From Desmodesmus armatus (Eukaryota > Chlorophyta > Chlorophyceae > Sphaeropleales > Scenedesmaceae): 64,000 nt of DNA. Shown piece by piece: positions 1 to 12,145 of the stretch. The translations under genes and the position numbers were made by a program. The notes beneath the pieces are model-generated. The model was not told where the DNA came from. It did no database searches and saw only the letters and a program-made list of their open reading frames with translations. The DNA lies in assembly GCA_007449985.2 (NCBI GenBank), contig VIIQ02000600.1:434001-498000 (forward strand), read 5' to 3'. How positions within the stretch are numbered: position 1 is the first letter of the stretch; every line of letters begins with the position of its first letter.

Positions 1-170
1 GCTGTGGGTGCGGGTGCTGCACATCGAAACCTGCCTGCCGCTGCTGTGGCGGCTGTGGCCGCTGCTGCAGTGACCCCACGTCTCTGCTGCTGCCACTGCT
101 CGCCTGCTGTTGCCGCTGCTGCGGCTGTTGCTGCTGGTGGAGGCCCCGCTGAGGCTGCTGCTGCACCCGG

Positions 171-202
<32 letters not shown>

Positions 203-363
203 GACCGCCAGCTGCAAGTGGTGGTGGTGGTGTTGCTGCTGCTGGTGAAGGCCATACTGCTGCTGGTGCTGGTGCTGCCGCTTCTGCCCCAGCTTGCCGC
301 TGTGCTGCAGCCAGCCAGAGCCTGCAGGGTCCGGGGTGGATGCCGCAGACGGCAGCGGGCTGC
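1..363 (-). other. CAG-rich left edge, possible continuation of the kinase tail
   Basis: Read on the minus strand, one frame is open from about position 480 to the left edge. It encodes a Pro/Ser stretch followed by Gln- and His-rich sequence, including an uninterrupted CAG run at about 172-202. This could be a further exon of the kinase gene reached by splicing near 440-500, or simply low-complexity 3' sequence. No splice junction could be fixed, so it is kept apart from the kinase CDS. Confidence 0.3.
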
Positions 364-3300
364 CTACTTCACTAGTGGTGTTTGACAGCGGGTAAGACTG
401 CAGCAGCCGTATCCCAGGATCGCAGGGGTGCTCCTGCGCATGCACCTGCAGCTGCTGCAGCTCAGACGTGCATGCGAGGCCTGGGGGGCCACATGCACGA
501 AAGCAAAGGGCGACTGCCCACTGGACATAGTGTCAGTGACAGCAGTGCCACTCTCAGGGCATGCAGGGCTGGTGACAGCTGCCTCCTCAACCGACAACCG
601 GCCCTTGGGTGGCGTGGGATCACTGTGCCGCCGCGGCACCTGCTTTGAGCCGCCTGCAGGAGCTGCTGCTGCTGCTGCAGCAGCAGCAGAGGCAGCTGCC
701 AATGTAGCCACTGCTGCTGCAGGTGCTGGCTTGGCTGCCACTGCTGTCTTGACTGCGGGCACAGCAACTGCGCCAGGCGCCCCGCGCAGTCCTGGGAGCA
801 CCTTGCCGTTGGGCGGCAGGCGGTGCTCTGCTACTGTTGCGGCTGCCGCTGTGGCGAGAGCCGCCGCCGCTGCTGCTGCCAGTGGTATGGTCTGCTGGTA
901 CCGCTGCCGCTGGCCGTCAGGCAGTGTGGAGGAATGGAACCTGTTGACCTTCTCGAGCTGCGCACAGGGACAGCACAAGACACAGCATAGCGTGGTAAGC
1001 TTGTCATAAGCACACCGTGACGGCTTTGTCACAAGTGATACTGTTTTCTCAGACATGTGAAGACCATTTTCAGCATGTACCTGCAATGCACTCTGAGGTT
1101 CAGCACACATCGACACCTGCAGGTGATGAATACTACAAAGCATTATCACCACACTTGCAAGCAGTTAGCAGCAGCAGTCACCCCATGCAACACGCAGGCA
1201 CGCTCTGACACCCGCATATCCTTCTCACCAGCAAGCCAGACGACGTGAACGACGCCCCAGCGCTCCCAACGAAGGACGCGGCGCGCCGGTTCCTGTTCTC
1301 TTCAAGTGAGTTCTGGCTGCTGCGCATGCCCAGGCCCGCCCGCGCAAACGCCCCCGCAGGAAGGTCCGACCCGACCAGCACCACCTTGCGCGCCAGCGCC
1401 AGCTCAGCGCCTGCAACGCTGGCCAGCGCGTCCCTGTCGTCCTGGTGCGAGTGCACACCGATGACGGCAAGGCGCGTGCCATGGATCACAGCCTCGCTGA
1501 CAGGGGCCGATGCTGCATGTGTGCCATCTGGATCTTCAAACTCCTCAAACTCTGGAAGGCTCTCGTCATCATACTCAGAGGATGAGTACTCCGGGACCCC
1601 AGGTGACGGCTGCTGCGGCGGGATTATCGACGTAGCAGGGCTCATCGGCGGCCGCGGCGGCGGCGGCACGCCGTCTGTCAGCTGCGCACTGCGGGCGCGT
1701 GACAGCCCCAGCACCGGCGACACGCCGCTGGCAGTGACGGCCGACGCCGCTGTCAGCGCAGAGCCGACCAGTGTGTGCGCCTCCCCTGAGGCGGCGGCTG
1801 GCGAGCCGTTGCCGTTGGCGACAGCGAAGCCGTTGCTCTTGCCGTGCTGCTCCTGCCTGCCGAGGCTGCTGCAGCTGCTGCTCTGACGCAGGGCGCTGGC
1901 GGCGCGGTGCAGCGTGCTGTGCTTGCTGATGATCTTGCGCCAGCGCTGCATCGCCTTGAGCCGCCGCGCGATCACCTCGAAGGAGGGCCGTGCTGCGTGG
2001 TCGTGCGCCCAGCACTCCTTCATGAGCCGCACATATGTGAACAGACCTGTGATACGGCAGGAGAGAGCAGGCAAAGGAGGCGAACCGACACAACGCATCG
2101 TCAGGTGTTGGTGAGGACGGGGTCTTGATGGTTGGTGTTTGTCACCAACTGTTGTTCTGACCATACGCACGCCATGTGGGCAACATTTTGCTGCACCACA
2201 GCAGACAACGCATCCACCAGCATCAATCACATGCTGGTGAAGTTCTGGTAAGCTGCAGCTGCTCACACAGTCGTCACCACCACTCACATGTGCTGCTGCT
2301 GGTGCCTGGGGGCAGCTCAGCCTCTTCTGGCACCTCAGGCCTTGAGCCCTGGATCACATTGATCACCACCTGCAGGTGCACAGTAACACATATATACAGC
2401 CTGTAAGTCGCCAATTGAAAGAGTGAATCTACTGACACCACAACACTGGAACCTTAAGCACCGCATATGTCATGAGTTGACTATGTAACAAGGATGGTAA
2501 CGTGATCATCACAACTGCAAACCCGCAGCAATCCACAGAAGAAGCAGTGCAAACCGCAGATGTTCTTCATGATTACGCTCAGCCAGCCATGCAGCAAGCC
2601 GTCACGAAGTGTGTCAGCTTGTGCACCATCATATTTGTGGATGAATCCAGATGCAACTCAGTGGGCTCAACCACACTGTACAGGCCACCCACCTGCTCCT
2701 TGCCCAGCATGTCGAAGGGGATCCTGAAGGTCAGCAGCTCGTACATGATGATGCCAAAGGAGTACACGTCGCTGGCACGGCTCATCATGTTGTCCATCAT
2801 CAGCTGCAGCAGGAGCAGGAGCAGGACAGCACACACGATGTTCAGGGATACATTGAACCCTTTTGAAACAATGTCTGACTGTCAAAAGGATTGCACCAGT
2901 CTGACTCAAAAGTCCAGTGGTCAAAACACACAACTAACGATGCACAGCTGCTCCCCACCTGCTGTCTACACCTGGCCTGACTTCAGACATCACTCAACAA
3001 GGACTGGGCATGGCAGAATGCAACCGTACTTTGCATCTGCCTGTTTGAAGATGACGCCGATTGACGCCATGTGGACATCACTGCCCATAACGCATGGGTG
3101 CCCCTGACTGCTGCAGGCTGCTCTCAATCTTCCAAACCTCTGCTGCAGCGCTTACCTCTGGTGCCACCCAGCGAGGGTGTGTGATGCGCTTGACCTTGAG
3201 GGTGGCGGTGTTGCAGGCCAGGCGCTTGGTGAAACCAAAGTCGCCAATCTTCACCTGCACATGACAGCAGCACAGCACAGCATGCGCGTCAGCACCATCG

Positions 3301-6300
3301 CCCCTTGAAAGCTTGCTGATCTGCCCGTTACATTCAATACAACTGATGGGGTGTTTAACAGCAGCTCCCCAACAGCACTGTGTGCACTCAGCCACTCGCA
3401 TGTCACTTCACTGTTCATAGTATGCTAGCTACACATACCCTACGGCAGATTCAAGGCCCCAGCACACATCCTGTCCTGCAAGCAATATGCTTCACTGTTG
3501 CTTGTCGTCAGAAGCACTACGCTTCACTGTTGTTTTTCATCAGAAGCACTACGCTTCACTGTTGTTTTTCATCAGAAGCACTACGCTTCACTGTGGCTGT
3601 CAGCAGTGGTTGCACGCAGCCGCACCTTGCCGTCCGCCCCCACGAACAAGTTGGGGCTGCGCAGGTCTCCATGCACGTGGTCCTTGCCATGCAGGTAGCT
3701 CATGCCCGCAGCCACATCGTGCAGCATCTCCAGCCGCCGGTCCCAGTTGAAGTGTGCCACGTACTGCAGACAGCAGCGGAAGACGACCCGACACACAGCA
3801 CGCGGTGCTGAGGTTGGTGTGCTGGCCCACCCAGTAAGCAAACTCACGCACCCGTGCCTGCTGTCTTACAAAGTGGCTTCAAACATGTGAGGTGTGAGCT
3901 TCATAGTGCAGCTGCTGAAAGTGATTGCTGCTAAGAGCTTGTTCGCTGCTGCAGGCAATAATGCTGGCCCCAGGGTCATGACACAGATCGCTGCTACAGG
4001 CAACAGTACTGGCCCCGGGTCAAGAAAGATAAGAACTCACCCCCTTCCTGCGGGCTTGCTGCGACCTTGCCAGCTCCCTGGCAGCCTTCTGTAGCATTGC
4101 AAACACGCTGCCATGCTGTTGACGCAATATGACACAGTAACAACACACAGCAGTAACAGAAACCAACACAGTTGTGTTCGTCAGCAGTGGGCGGTAGTGG
4201 AGGTGATGTAGATGCTGGCAGCAAATCACTGCGGACACTTTGAACAGCTGCTGTCACCTTGGAGGCTGCAGTCATGCTGCCGCTGCCGACCGTGCTGTGC
4301 TGAGTAATCACAAACACCTTGTGCTGCATGCCTCGCTGCCAGTTGCTTCCCTGGCTCTGTTCTAACAAGCTGACAAATGAAACTCTGTCAAACAAACCCT
4401 AGCTTGAGCTGCATGCTGTGCTGCCTGATTTGTTTCCAATTTTGCTGCCCTGTTGTGCTCTCTGTACGCGATGATGTGTTTTGACTCTGGTCTCACCTTG
4501 TAGAACTCCATGACCACCAAGGGGCGCTCCAGACACACCGCACAGAAGCGCACCAGGTTGGGGTGGTTGAGGCTGGTCAGCCAGTGGACCTCCTTAGCCA
4601 GCGCAGCCTGCAGACAGGCAGACGGGCAGACAGGGAGGCAGGAACACATGCAGCAACACAGCCTCAGCAACCCTGCCTGCATCTCTGATAGAGACAACGG
4701 ACTCTGGCCACCGCCAAGCCCCAAGGCAACAGAGGGACAGGCACTTCAACAGGCAGCCCCACTCTGATCAAAGACCCTGTTGGACAGCTGCCCCACTGCT
4801 GACAGCATGAACTTTGCGACTACTTGAACATCAGTTGCCACTGCTGGTGTCGTTCACAGCCTATCACCCTTCAGGAACACCAGAAATGCACTGCTGCTGT
4901 GCTGTCAACACACACGCTGCAGCTTGTAAATTGCGCTGGCGCCGGCTGCTCTCACCCTTGCATGGGCCATAGCTGCGTCACTGGGGCAGTCTGCCTTGCT
5001 GTTGGCCCCTACGTCATGTGCAGGCTCAATGGGCAGGTACTCCTTGGCTGCTATGTCTGTGTGCTTCCAGGTGCCACGGTACACCTGCACACCACAGCAG
5101 CAGCAGTGGCGGCGCCAGCGACAGCAGCAGCAGTGGCAGCAACATGGTGGGAGCAGAGCACATACATATCGTAAGATGGGACCAGGGAGAGCTTCTACAG
5201 CCTTGACCGCTGCTCCACAGAGCTTGTAGCTAGCAAAGCTCTCGGATAGTTGTGCAAGCTGCACCAAACAGCAGCCCACACACCAGCCCAGCTGCCTACC
5301 TACACATTGTGCACCAGCTGCAGCTGCAAACACCACCACCACCACGCAGACACCTGCTGACAGAAACCACCCTTCCTAAATCCCCTCCCCTCTCTTTGTA
5401 TCTCCAGGAGCCAGCTGTACGACCCGCCCATCCCTGTGTGTGCAGGAGCCAGCTGTATGACCCGCCCATTCCGTGTGTACAGGAGACATAGTGATTTGCT
5501 ACATCAACCACTACGGCCCCTCGTGGCAGTAGCAGTACTAGACGCACCTTGCCCTCAGCCCCTGAGCCTATGAGCTCCTTCAGGCTCAGGTCAGACAGCG
5601 GGATGACGTGCTCATGGTTGATGCGGCCCACAGGAACAGACTCTGTGGGTGCCAGAGCACCACCCATGCCCAGCGAGTCAAACTGCTCCACATCTGTGCC
5701 GTTGGGCAGGTGCCTGCAGCACGACAAGCAACACAGTGCATATGACGGTCAAAGTGGAGATGAATAAGCAAGTCGAGTGGGCAGTGCGCAGTAGGGAACA
5801 TGCAGCGGGGTATGGGGAATTTATATTTGAAGACCTCAGCGAGGGCAGGACCATGTGCAAACCTGAACGCCAATCACGCACTGCTGATAAGAGAGAGCCC
5901 TGCTGCACTGCCAACTCCACCCCAACTGCTGCCTGCACAAACCCCAGAAGCACCAGCCAGCACGACAAGTCAACAGCAGCCAGCCACGCGAGCCCTACAG
6001 CAGTGCGCAGCAACGAACAGCACCACCAGACACTCACTGTGCAGCAAAAGCCAGCAAGTCCTTCTTGCTACCATGCCCGCTGCCACGGCTCACAAACGGC
6101 GTCCCGCTCCCAAAGCTGTCCGTGTGCCTGTGCCCGCCGACACTGCTGCTGGTGGCTGTGTCGCCAGCAAGGGATGACGGCTGCCGCTGCACGACCCCGG
6201 GGGTCAGCGCTGCTGTTGGGATGACTGTCGACAACCCGCTGCCAGGCACAGCGAACGGACTCTCCTCACTGACCATACACATGGGGTCCTGCATGCTGTC

Positions 6301-8672
6301 GTGATGCACCACCATGCTGCTTGTCGTGCTGGAGGTCCCGCTGTTGCGCACGGCCCAGCTGGCGTTGCTGCTGCTGGCGCCTGCAGAGCCCTGGCGCGCG
6401 AGCAGCGCCCGCTGCCCGTGCCCCGCATGCAGCAGCGGCGAGACAAACGCATCGCCGCTGCCGCTAGCAGGAGACTCCCCGTCACCCTCAGGCGAAGGGC
6501 TGCTGTCTGTGTCTGTGCGCCTGCGGCCGATTGCTGAAAGCTTCCTGAGAGAGCCTAGCCGCATGTGCTGGCCGTTATGCGACCGCACCACAAAGATCAG
6601 CATCAGCACGCCAGCCAGCAGCAGCAGCCCGATCACCACACCGATAACCATGCCTGCGATCTGGCTGGGCGCGAACTCCTCCTGCTTGCTTTGGGTGCTG
6701 TTGCTGGGACAAATAGGACTGGTGGACGGCAGTCCTGCACGCTCCAGCACCTGCGACCGCAGCCCCTCCCAGAATCGCTCCGTCTCAAGGTTGCGGAACC
6801 TGCCGGCAGCAAACAGGAGCAGCAGCAGCACCATCACCACAGCAGCAGCAGCTTCTGTGAGCACACATACACTCTGGCAGCAATCTCCACTGTCAGCAGC
6901 AGCCCTGGAGTGCTACCAAGTGGTGTGCATTGCTTTGAAAAGCAGTGTGGAAAGCCTCTCTAACATGAGCCCCTCAGCATGCCCCTGACCCAGCAAGCCC
7001 CCCCCCCCCCCCGGCCCTGCTGCTCAACTTCATAGAACCTCAGGGACAGATGCATGCCTGACATTGACTGCTATACAGATCCCCGAAAAGCCACAGCTGC
7101 AAAACAGCTGTCGCCTGCATTCCCCCAGCCCCTGCCAGTCTAACCAGGCAATCCCCCAAGCTCTCAAATCCTGGGACCTACAGTGTGTCAATGACATGGA
7201 TGACTGCGTTGCCCGCCTTGATATCCATGCGGTCCGGGTTGACTGTGATGTCTTCATAATCATACTGGCGGCCAGGCAGCCTGTAGATGCTGGCATTGCG
7301 GAACACCCACTTGACCGTCCCGTTTCTGCTGCAGCAGTCAAACAGGGGCACGAATACGGACAACCACACACAGCAGATTGAGGTGCTGAGTACGAAACTG
7401 GCCACAGCAGCAGCAGCTAGGGAAAGCACCCCAGAGATGCTGATGGGTTACGTCACAGAGGTGGTCAGCGGTGTTTTCAAGATGATGGCACTGTGGCGTA
7501 CCAATGTGATGCACTCGATGAAAACCAACCTGCGCAGCAGCAACCCTGCTCATTGCTGCCTACTGCAACCTGAAAGGCTGCTATTGGTACTGCACTGGGC
7601 GCTGTGCCTGCCAACTGCCAACTGGCACCAGCTGCCTTCAGCTGTCCCATCCCAAGACCCCCACTGCTGCTGCTGGTGAATCACGCCGAACAGATCAGGT
7701 ACTCACGTCACCACTTTACTGAGAGTGTGGTTGAGGTGCGGTCCGCTGGGGTCAGAACTGGGCTTGGCCAGCGACTGCAGTACCAGCCCGTCCTCGAATT
7801 CTGAGCTGTGCAGGGTCATGCTGGGGATCAGGTGTGACTTGATGTAATTGGCCAACATCTCCCGTAAGTTGGAGATATTGTCCAACACGCCCTGCTGCGT
7901 CAGGCAATAGTAATCTGCCACGCGCTGCCATGAGTCATCTGAAGGAAAGAACGCTGTAAGGTTCGTGGAGGGGTTCAGCGCCACTTTGAGCAAGGGCCTG
8001 AAATCCTCTGTATTTGCCCACCCCTGCTCCCTGAAGACGCCATTGTACAGCTGCTGGATGACCCGCACTTCACTGCAGCACCGAAAGGCAGCAGGGGCAA
8101 CGCACACAACACGATCAAGGACGCCCCCCATCAGGGCCTGGCACATGCCACCCCATCAGTGGCAACAAGCCTGCCGTGGTGTGCTTGTGGCTGGACACAC
8201 GACCCTTGATGCTCAAGGACCACGGGAAAGTAGTGCATCATGCATGAGACGGTGATTTTAGAGCACAAAGCAACAGGCAGCACACCCTGTGCAGCCCGGG
8301 CCGCTGACCCTCCAGGGCGCTGCCGCATTTGCATGCCAGGCTGTGCAAGGGCCCAGGGCTCCTTGGCACGCACCTCTGCGCTGCATCCAGCAAGTTTTTG
8401 TAGCTGGTTGCCTCCAGAAGACGCCTGCTGCGACATCCTGCTGCTGGATTGCTGCACAGGCTGAGGAGCAGCAGTCCTGCACAACAGAAACAGCATCACC
8501 CAGAGGTCACGGTATGCGGCTGGACAATCGCGCGTAAACCGTCAAAGCGGCGATCTGGCAAAAAGTATATCGCAGGTCGCACGGTGGGACCCCAGGCAAT
8601 CACATGGCGATGGGTGCTGAACGGTGCTCCCTCTTCCCGCGGCCTACCTAGCCACCACAGGCTAGCCTTCAT
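364..8672 (-). CDS. FAS1-domain receptor-like protein kinase (signal peptide, FAS1, TM, TKL kinase)
   Basis: Inferred exons (high to low): 8672-8648, 8476-8374, 8072-7707, 7325-7182, 6799-6038, 5713-5548, 5084-4956, 4607-4497, 4115-4041, 3763-3626, 3254-3156, 2803-2693, 2369-2288, 2046-1229, 957-364; all phases agree, giving about 1240 aa. The protein begins MKASLWWLGLLLLSLC, a signal peptide. Residues about 30-213 form a fasciclin domain ending NAVIHVIDTL. A hydrophobic helix lies near 260-284 (IAGMVIGVVIGLLLLAGVLM). The kinase domain spans about 510-800: glycine loop GSGAEGKV, lysine in IAAK, HGDLRSPN catalytic loop, IGDFGFTK, WVAPE, SDVYSFGIIMYELL and ARPSFE. The tail is Ser/Pro/acidic. 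By family knowledge FAS1 mediates adhesion outside the cell and TKL kinases phosphorylate Ser/Thr inside, so a wall- or matrix-sensing receptor is inferred. The HRD arginine is Gly. The stop at 364 is uncertain; a poly-Gln frame continues leftward. Confidence 0.8.
3487..3597. repeat. Minisatellite, about 33-nt unit, just over 3 copies, in a kinase intron
   Basis: The phrase cagaagcactacgcttcact recurs three times at a spacing of about 33 nt, each followed by gtt-rich sequence. It lies in the intron between the catalytic-loop exon (3763-3626) and the DFG exon (3254-3156). Confidence 0.85.
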
Positions 8673-9816
8673 CGTAAACACTCCTGCATCTTATTAAAAT
8701 CCCGACATCGCACAGTTTGGACGTGTGTTTGAGGAGTCAGTCTCTGAGTCTCTGTAATCTTTTGTTGTTGTTGTGTAGGACAGCGCGCAAACAGTCGCCG
8801 GACAAATACCTTAGCATGATTCAACGATATTGCGCCACGAGGGTGACCGCCAGTCATTTTGGGTTGCAGGTCGTCACTGCATTGTTTGACTCGCTCGGCA
8901 AAACAGCAGCAGAGATAGGCCGCCGTCGTGGTGAAAGTGCTCAGCAGGCGGTTTTCTGAGTGGGAAACATTGCGGACTCAGGCGGCCAAAGGCAAGCAGT
9001 TTTCAACCTTGTCTCACTGTCTGTGTGTTTGTACCCCACCGCTCCCGGCCCTCTTGCGCCTGGCAGCACAATGAAAGTCAGGTAAGGCATGTTTAGCAAA
9101 AAGACGTGTCCCTTGTTTGGTTGCCCCAGGGATAGTGAGCCCTCAGTACCCCTTAGTTGCCCATGTGTGGGCCGAATGTGGGCCGAATGTGCCCCTGTCT
9201 GGCCATGGCGGCCAGTCTGGCCGATATCCAAAACGAGATCGGGGAACTCAGTGCTTCTATCAAGTGCCAGCACCACACTGATGGCGCAGAAACAGCAACA
9301 CATATCATCCTTTGGGCAGGCAGCGCCTCACTTCTGGTGCCTGGAAAGTTGAGTTGCCATTGAGTTGCCATTTGTGCCTCACTTCTGGTGCCTGGCTCTC
9401 CTGAGAATGGCTATCCTGAGAATGAAGTCAAATTGTGGTTTCTCATCAAATTGAAGAAGCAGGAGCTGGGTATGTATACACCACCATAGACCAGACTCTG
9501 GTGAGGCACAGCGTAGAGCGGGCACAGTCACTCAATGATTGAGAATTCTCCAGTGACTGACTTAGTCTCAAACCCAAACCCTAAGGATGCCCCTGTTGGA
9601 TCCAGGTTGGGTCGTGCAGCAACCAACACACCGTCTGACCATCACAATGTTGCACCATCGCACATTGCGTATAAACCACCTGTCAACCAAGTCACAAGTA
9701 CACCACCATATGCCAACATGAACTCAACACGAACAGCACCAAAACGGGCTTCTTCAGCCCAGTACTGCATAATTACAGCTAGTTTCAAAAGCCCAGCACT
9801 GCACAGGTACTGCTGC
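8673..9816. other. Intergenic: kinase 5' region and MAPR-gene 3' region
   Basis: No convincing coding sequence. Both flanking genes run on the minus strand, so this holds the 3' UTR of the MAPR-type gene (right) and the promoter and 5' UTR of the kinase gene (left). A 20-nt phrase, gcctcacttctggtgcctgg, occurs twice near 9326 and 9376. Confidence 0.6.
9773..9777 (-). terminator. TGTAA poly(A) signal of the MAPR-type gene
   Basis: TTACA on the plus strand reads TGTAA on the minus strand, 40 nt beyond the stop codon at 9817. TGTAA is the common green-algal polyadenylation signal. Confidence 0.5.
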
Positions 9817-11913
9817 CTAGGCGTCCTGTACAAGACGGCCCACTACAGGGTACTTCCAATTGAACTTGGCCTCCCACTCCTTCAGATTGTCAAGCTCCAT
9901 CGCACCCAGGCCCTCCAAGTTGTCTGTGCAGTCTGACAGCTCAGTGCTGGTGAGGGCAAAGGCACGTGCTACCTCATGGCCTGCAAAAGGGTAGATACCT
10001 GCAGGCAGTGGGGGCCAGGGAGCAAACAGGGCGGCAGTGTGGGCAGATGCAGATGCCCAGCAAGTCATGCGGGCGAACACGAGGTTCCTGCTCCAACCGG
10101 GGTGCATGTTGGCATATGTCCTGACACAATTGCTGTCTGTCACAACAACCTGTCCAAGTGATGTTGGCGAGCTGCAACGACATCACAAACAACGTGTGAT
10201 TCATCCAAGACAGGCCGCCTGGCAGGCTTCAGGTTGCTTCATAGAGCAACATACATAGGTGTGCAGGGCAGTGGCCAGCGCGGACATCTGGTATGCATGT
10301 GTTACACTGAATGACTCAGATTATGCACCAAACATGTACGACAGAGTGCATTGGCAGCATAGGACTACGAAGCATCACATGCAGTGTCGAGAAAGATCAC
10401 CTACACCACTGTAACCTATGTGCTGCTGACCTCTCCGCGCGCAACAGTCGAGTGCACCATGGTATAAGCAGGCCACAAGCCACGCATGTCTGTCAACTAT
10501 GTGTTGCTCACCGTTTGGTCCGTAGAAGTTCTTCCCCGTAGACACATCAAACACCACGCCCCGTATGGATAGCAACATGGGAAGCTCTGGATCGCTGCCG
10601 TCATGTTGGGCCAGTTGCTTCGTGGTGAAATCACGCATTGGGACCAACTGCAGCACCGGCAGCAACAGCAGCAACAGCAGCACAGGGCATGCATGATGAC
10701 TATAGCTTGCATGGTCGGGGCCACAAACTTTGACATGCAGCAGTGAAGCCCGGCAAATATATGCTGCTCAACCTGAGGATGGATTGCTGCCCACAACACA
10801 CGGAGGGGGGGGGATTTGATGGTTGCCCAGGCTCACAACGGCACGACAGGCCCCCTGATTGTAGTAACTGTTAGTCAAAATACATAGGACAAGATGGGGC
10901 ATACTGCTATCTGCGCGTATCCGCCTGATAAGTCAACTGCAGGGGACTGTTTGGGGCAAGTGGCCCCTGTCTGTGGCGATTGTCAATTTGTTTTAGTGGC
11001 CCTGACCAGCAGCTGCTGTACATGGCAGGGGGGTGGCATGCACAACCCCTTACCAGCAGCTGCATGTCAGACGGATCGCATTCAAATCTTTGGCAGCAAT
11101 CCCAACAACCCTGGTCAGCAGGAAACCCCCTCAAATAGGGCCGTCCGCATTGGCATACATACATACATGGCTGTGAATGCCTACTATGAACCCCACTGCT
11201 GCTATAGTGATTTACCTTGCCAACCTCATCATACGTGGTGCTGATGTGCTGCAGCTTCTGCTGAAACCGCTGCATCTCCCTTTCACTGCAGCCGCTGAGG
11301 TCTGCACTGCAGTCCGCTGCTGCTGTTGAGTCTTTGGCAATAGCCCTGGCACACTCCTTGCCTGCATACACTGCATATGGGCTGTCACCTGGACAGGCAA
11401 CGTTTCAAAACGGTTCATCAGTAATCATGACCACAGGCAACTACTACTCAGTACAAATCAACGTTTGACATGGCACTTTGTGTTACAGAGCGGCATCCTG
11501 GTTGGGAATGTGCTCGAAGCAGCAGATGCTCATGAAGGTTGGGTTGTGGGGAGCGCATGCTGTGGCTTGACGATGTGTTGGGGGTGTCAGAGTGCTTCTA
11601 GACGCAAGTGGCTGTAGCCACACAGGATAATAAAGCAACGGCGGCGGGAACCTCTTGAATAAAGTGAATGCCCCCACTCACGTCGGCCATACTCCTCACT
11701 GCCTGTCACATCGTACAGTATGCCTTGCACAGATATAAGAGTAGGCTTGCTATAGTCCATGCCATTGTGGAACTGCAGTGTGTGCGGTGTGATGTCTCCG
11801 ACCATCCATTTGGATGGGGCTGGGGGCGGCGCTCGGGCCTCCTGGATGGCTCTGAAGATCTGCAGCAGCAGGTAGGCGATGACGATGCCACCGATGATCG
11901 CTACCCAGTCCAT
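9817..11913 (-). CDS. Membrane-anchored protein with two tandem MAPR (cytochrome b5-like) domains
   Basis: Four exons: 11913-11682, 11388-11216, 10647-10512, 9998-9817; phases agree and give 240 aa. The N-terminus (VAIIGGIVIAYLLLQIF) is a single membrane anchor. Domain 1 (about 38-135) contains ITPHTLQFHNG, ILYDVTGSEEYG and SPYAVYAGKECARAIA. Domain 2 (about 137-240) contains MRDFTTKQLAQHDG, VVFDVSTGKNFYGPNG and YPFAGHEVARAFA. Both follow the membrane-associated progesterone receptor pattern (LxxxDGxxxxxxxxxxGxVFDVT, then YGP and YxxFAGxxxxRA) and both keep tyrosines at the positions that ligate heme in human PGRMC1. Family members bind heme and support cytochrome P450 and sterol metabolism in the ER. 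One domain is usual; the tandem form is unusual. Start is the first ATG before the anchor; CREG diverges 232 bp away. Confidence 0.85.
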
Positions 11914-12145
11914 TGTGAGGTTGTGGTGTGCAACGGTAGGAAATAGCTCTTCACACGAGCTTGCTTGCCGCTCACTATGGAGGTGGGCCGTGACGTTGAT
12001 CGTGCGTGGATCTTGTCATGACTTGTTATTTGACCTGGGCGAACCCCAGTTGCTTGCAGGTGAAATATGCTAATCAATCACGGGTCATTTCTTGTTGTTG
12101 CGTTTGTTTTCCTACTGGTCCGCCCTTCCTGCGCTTCTGTGAACA

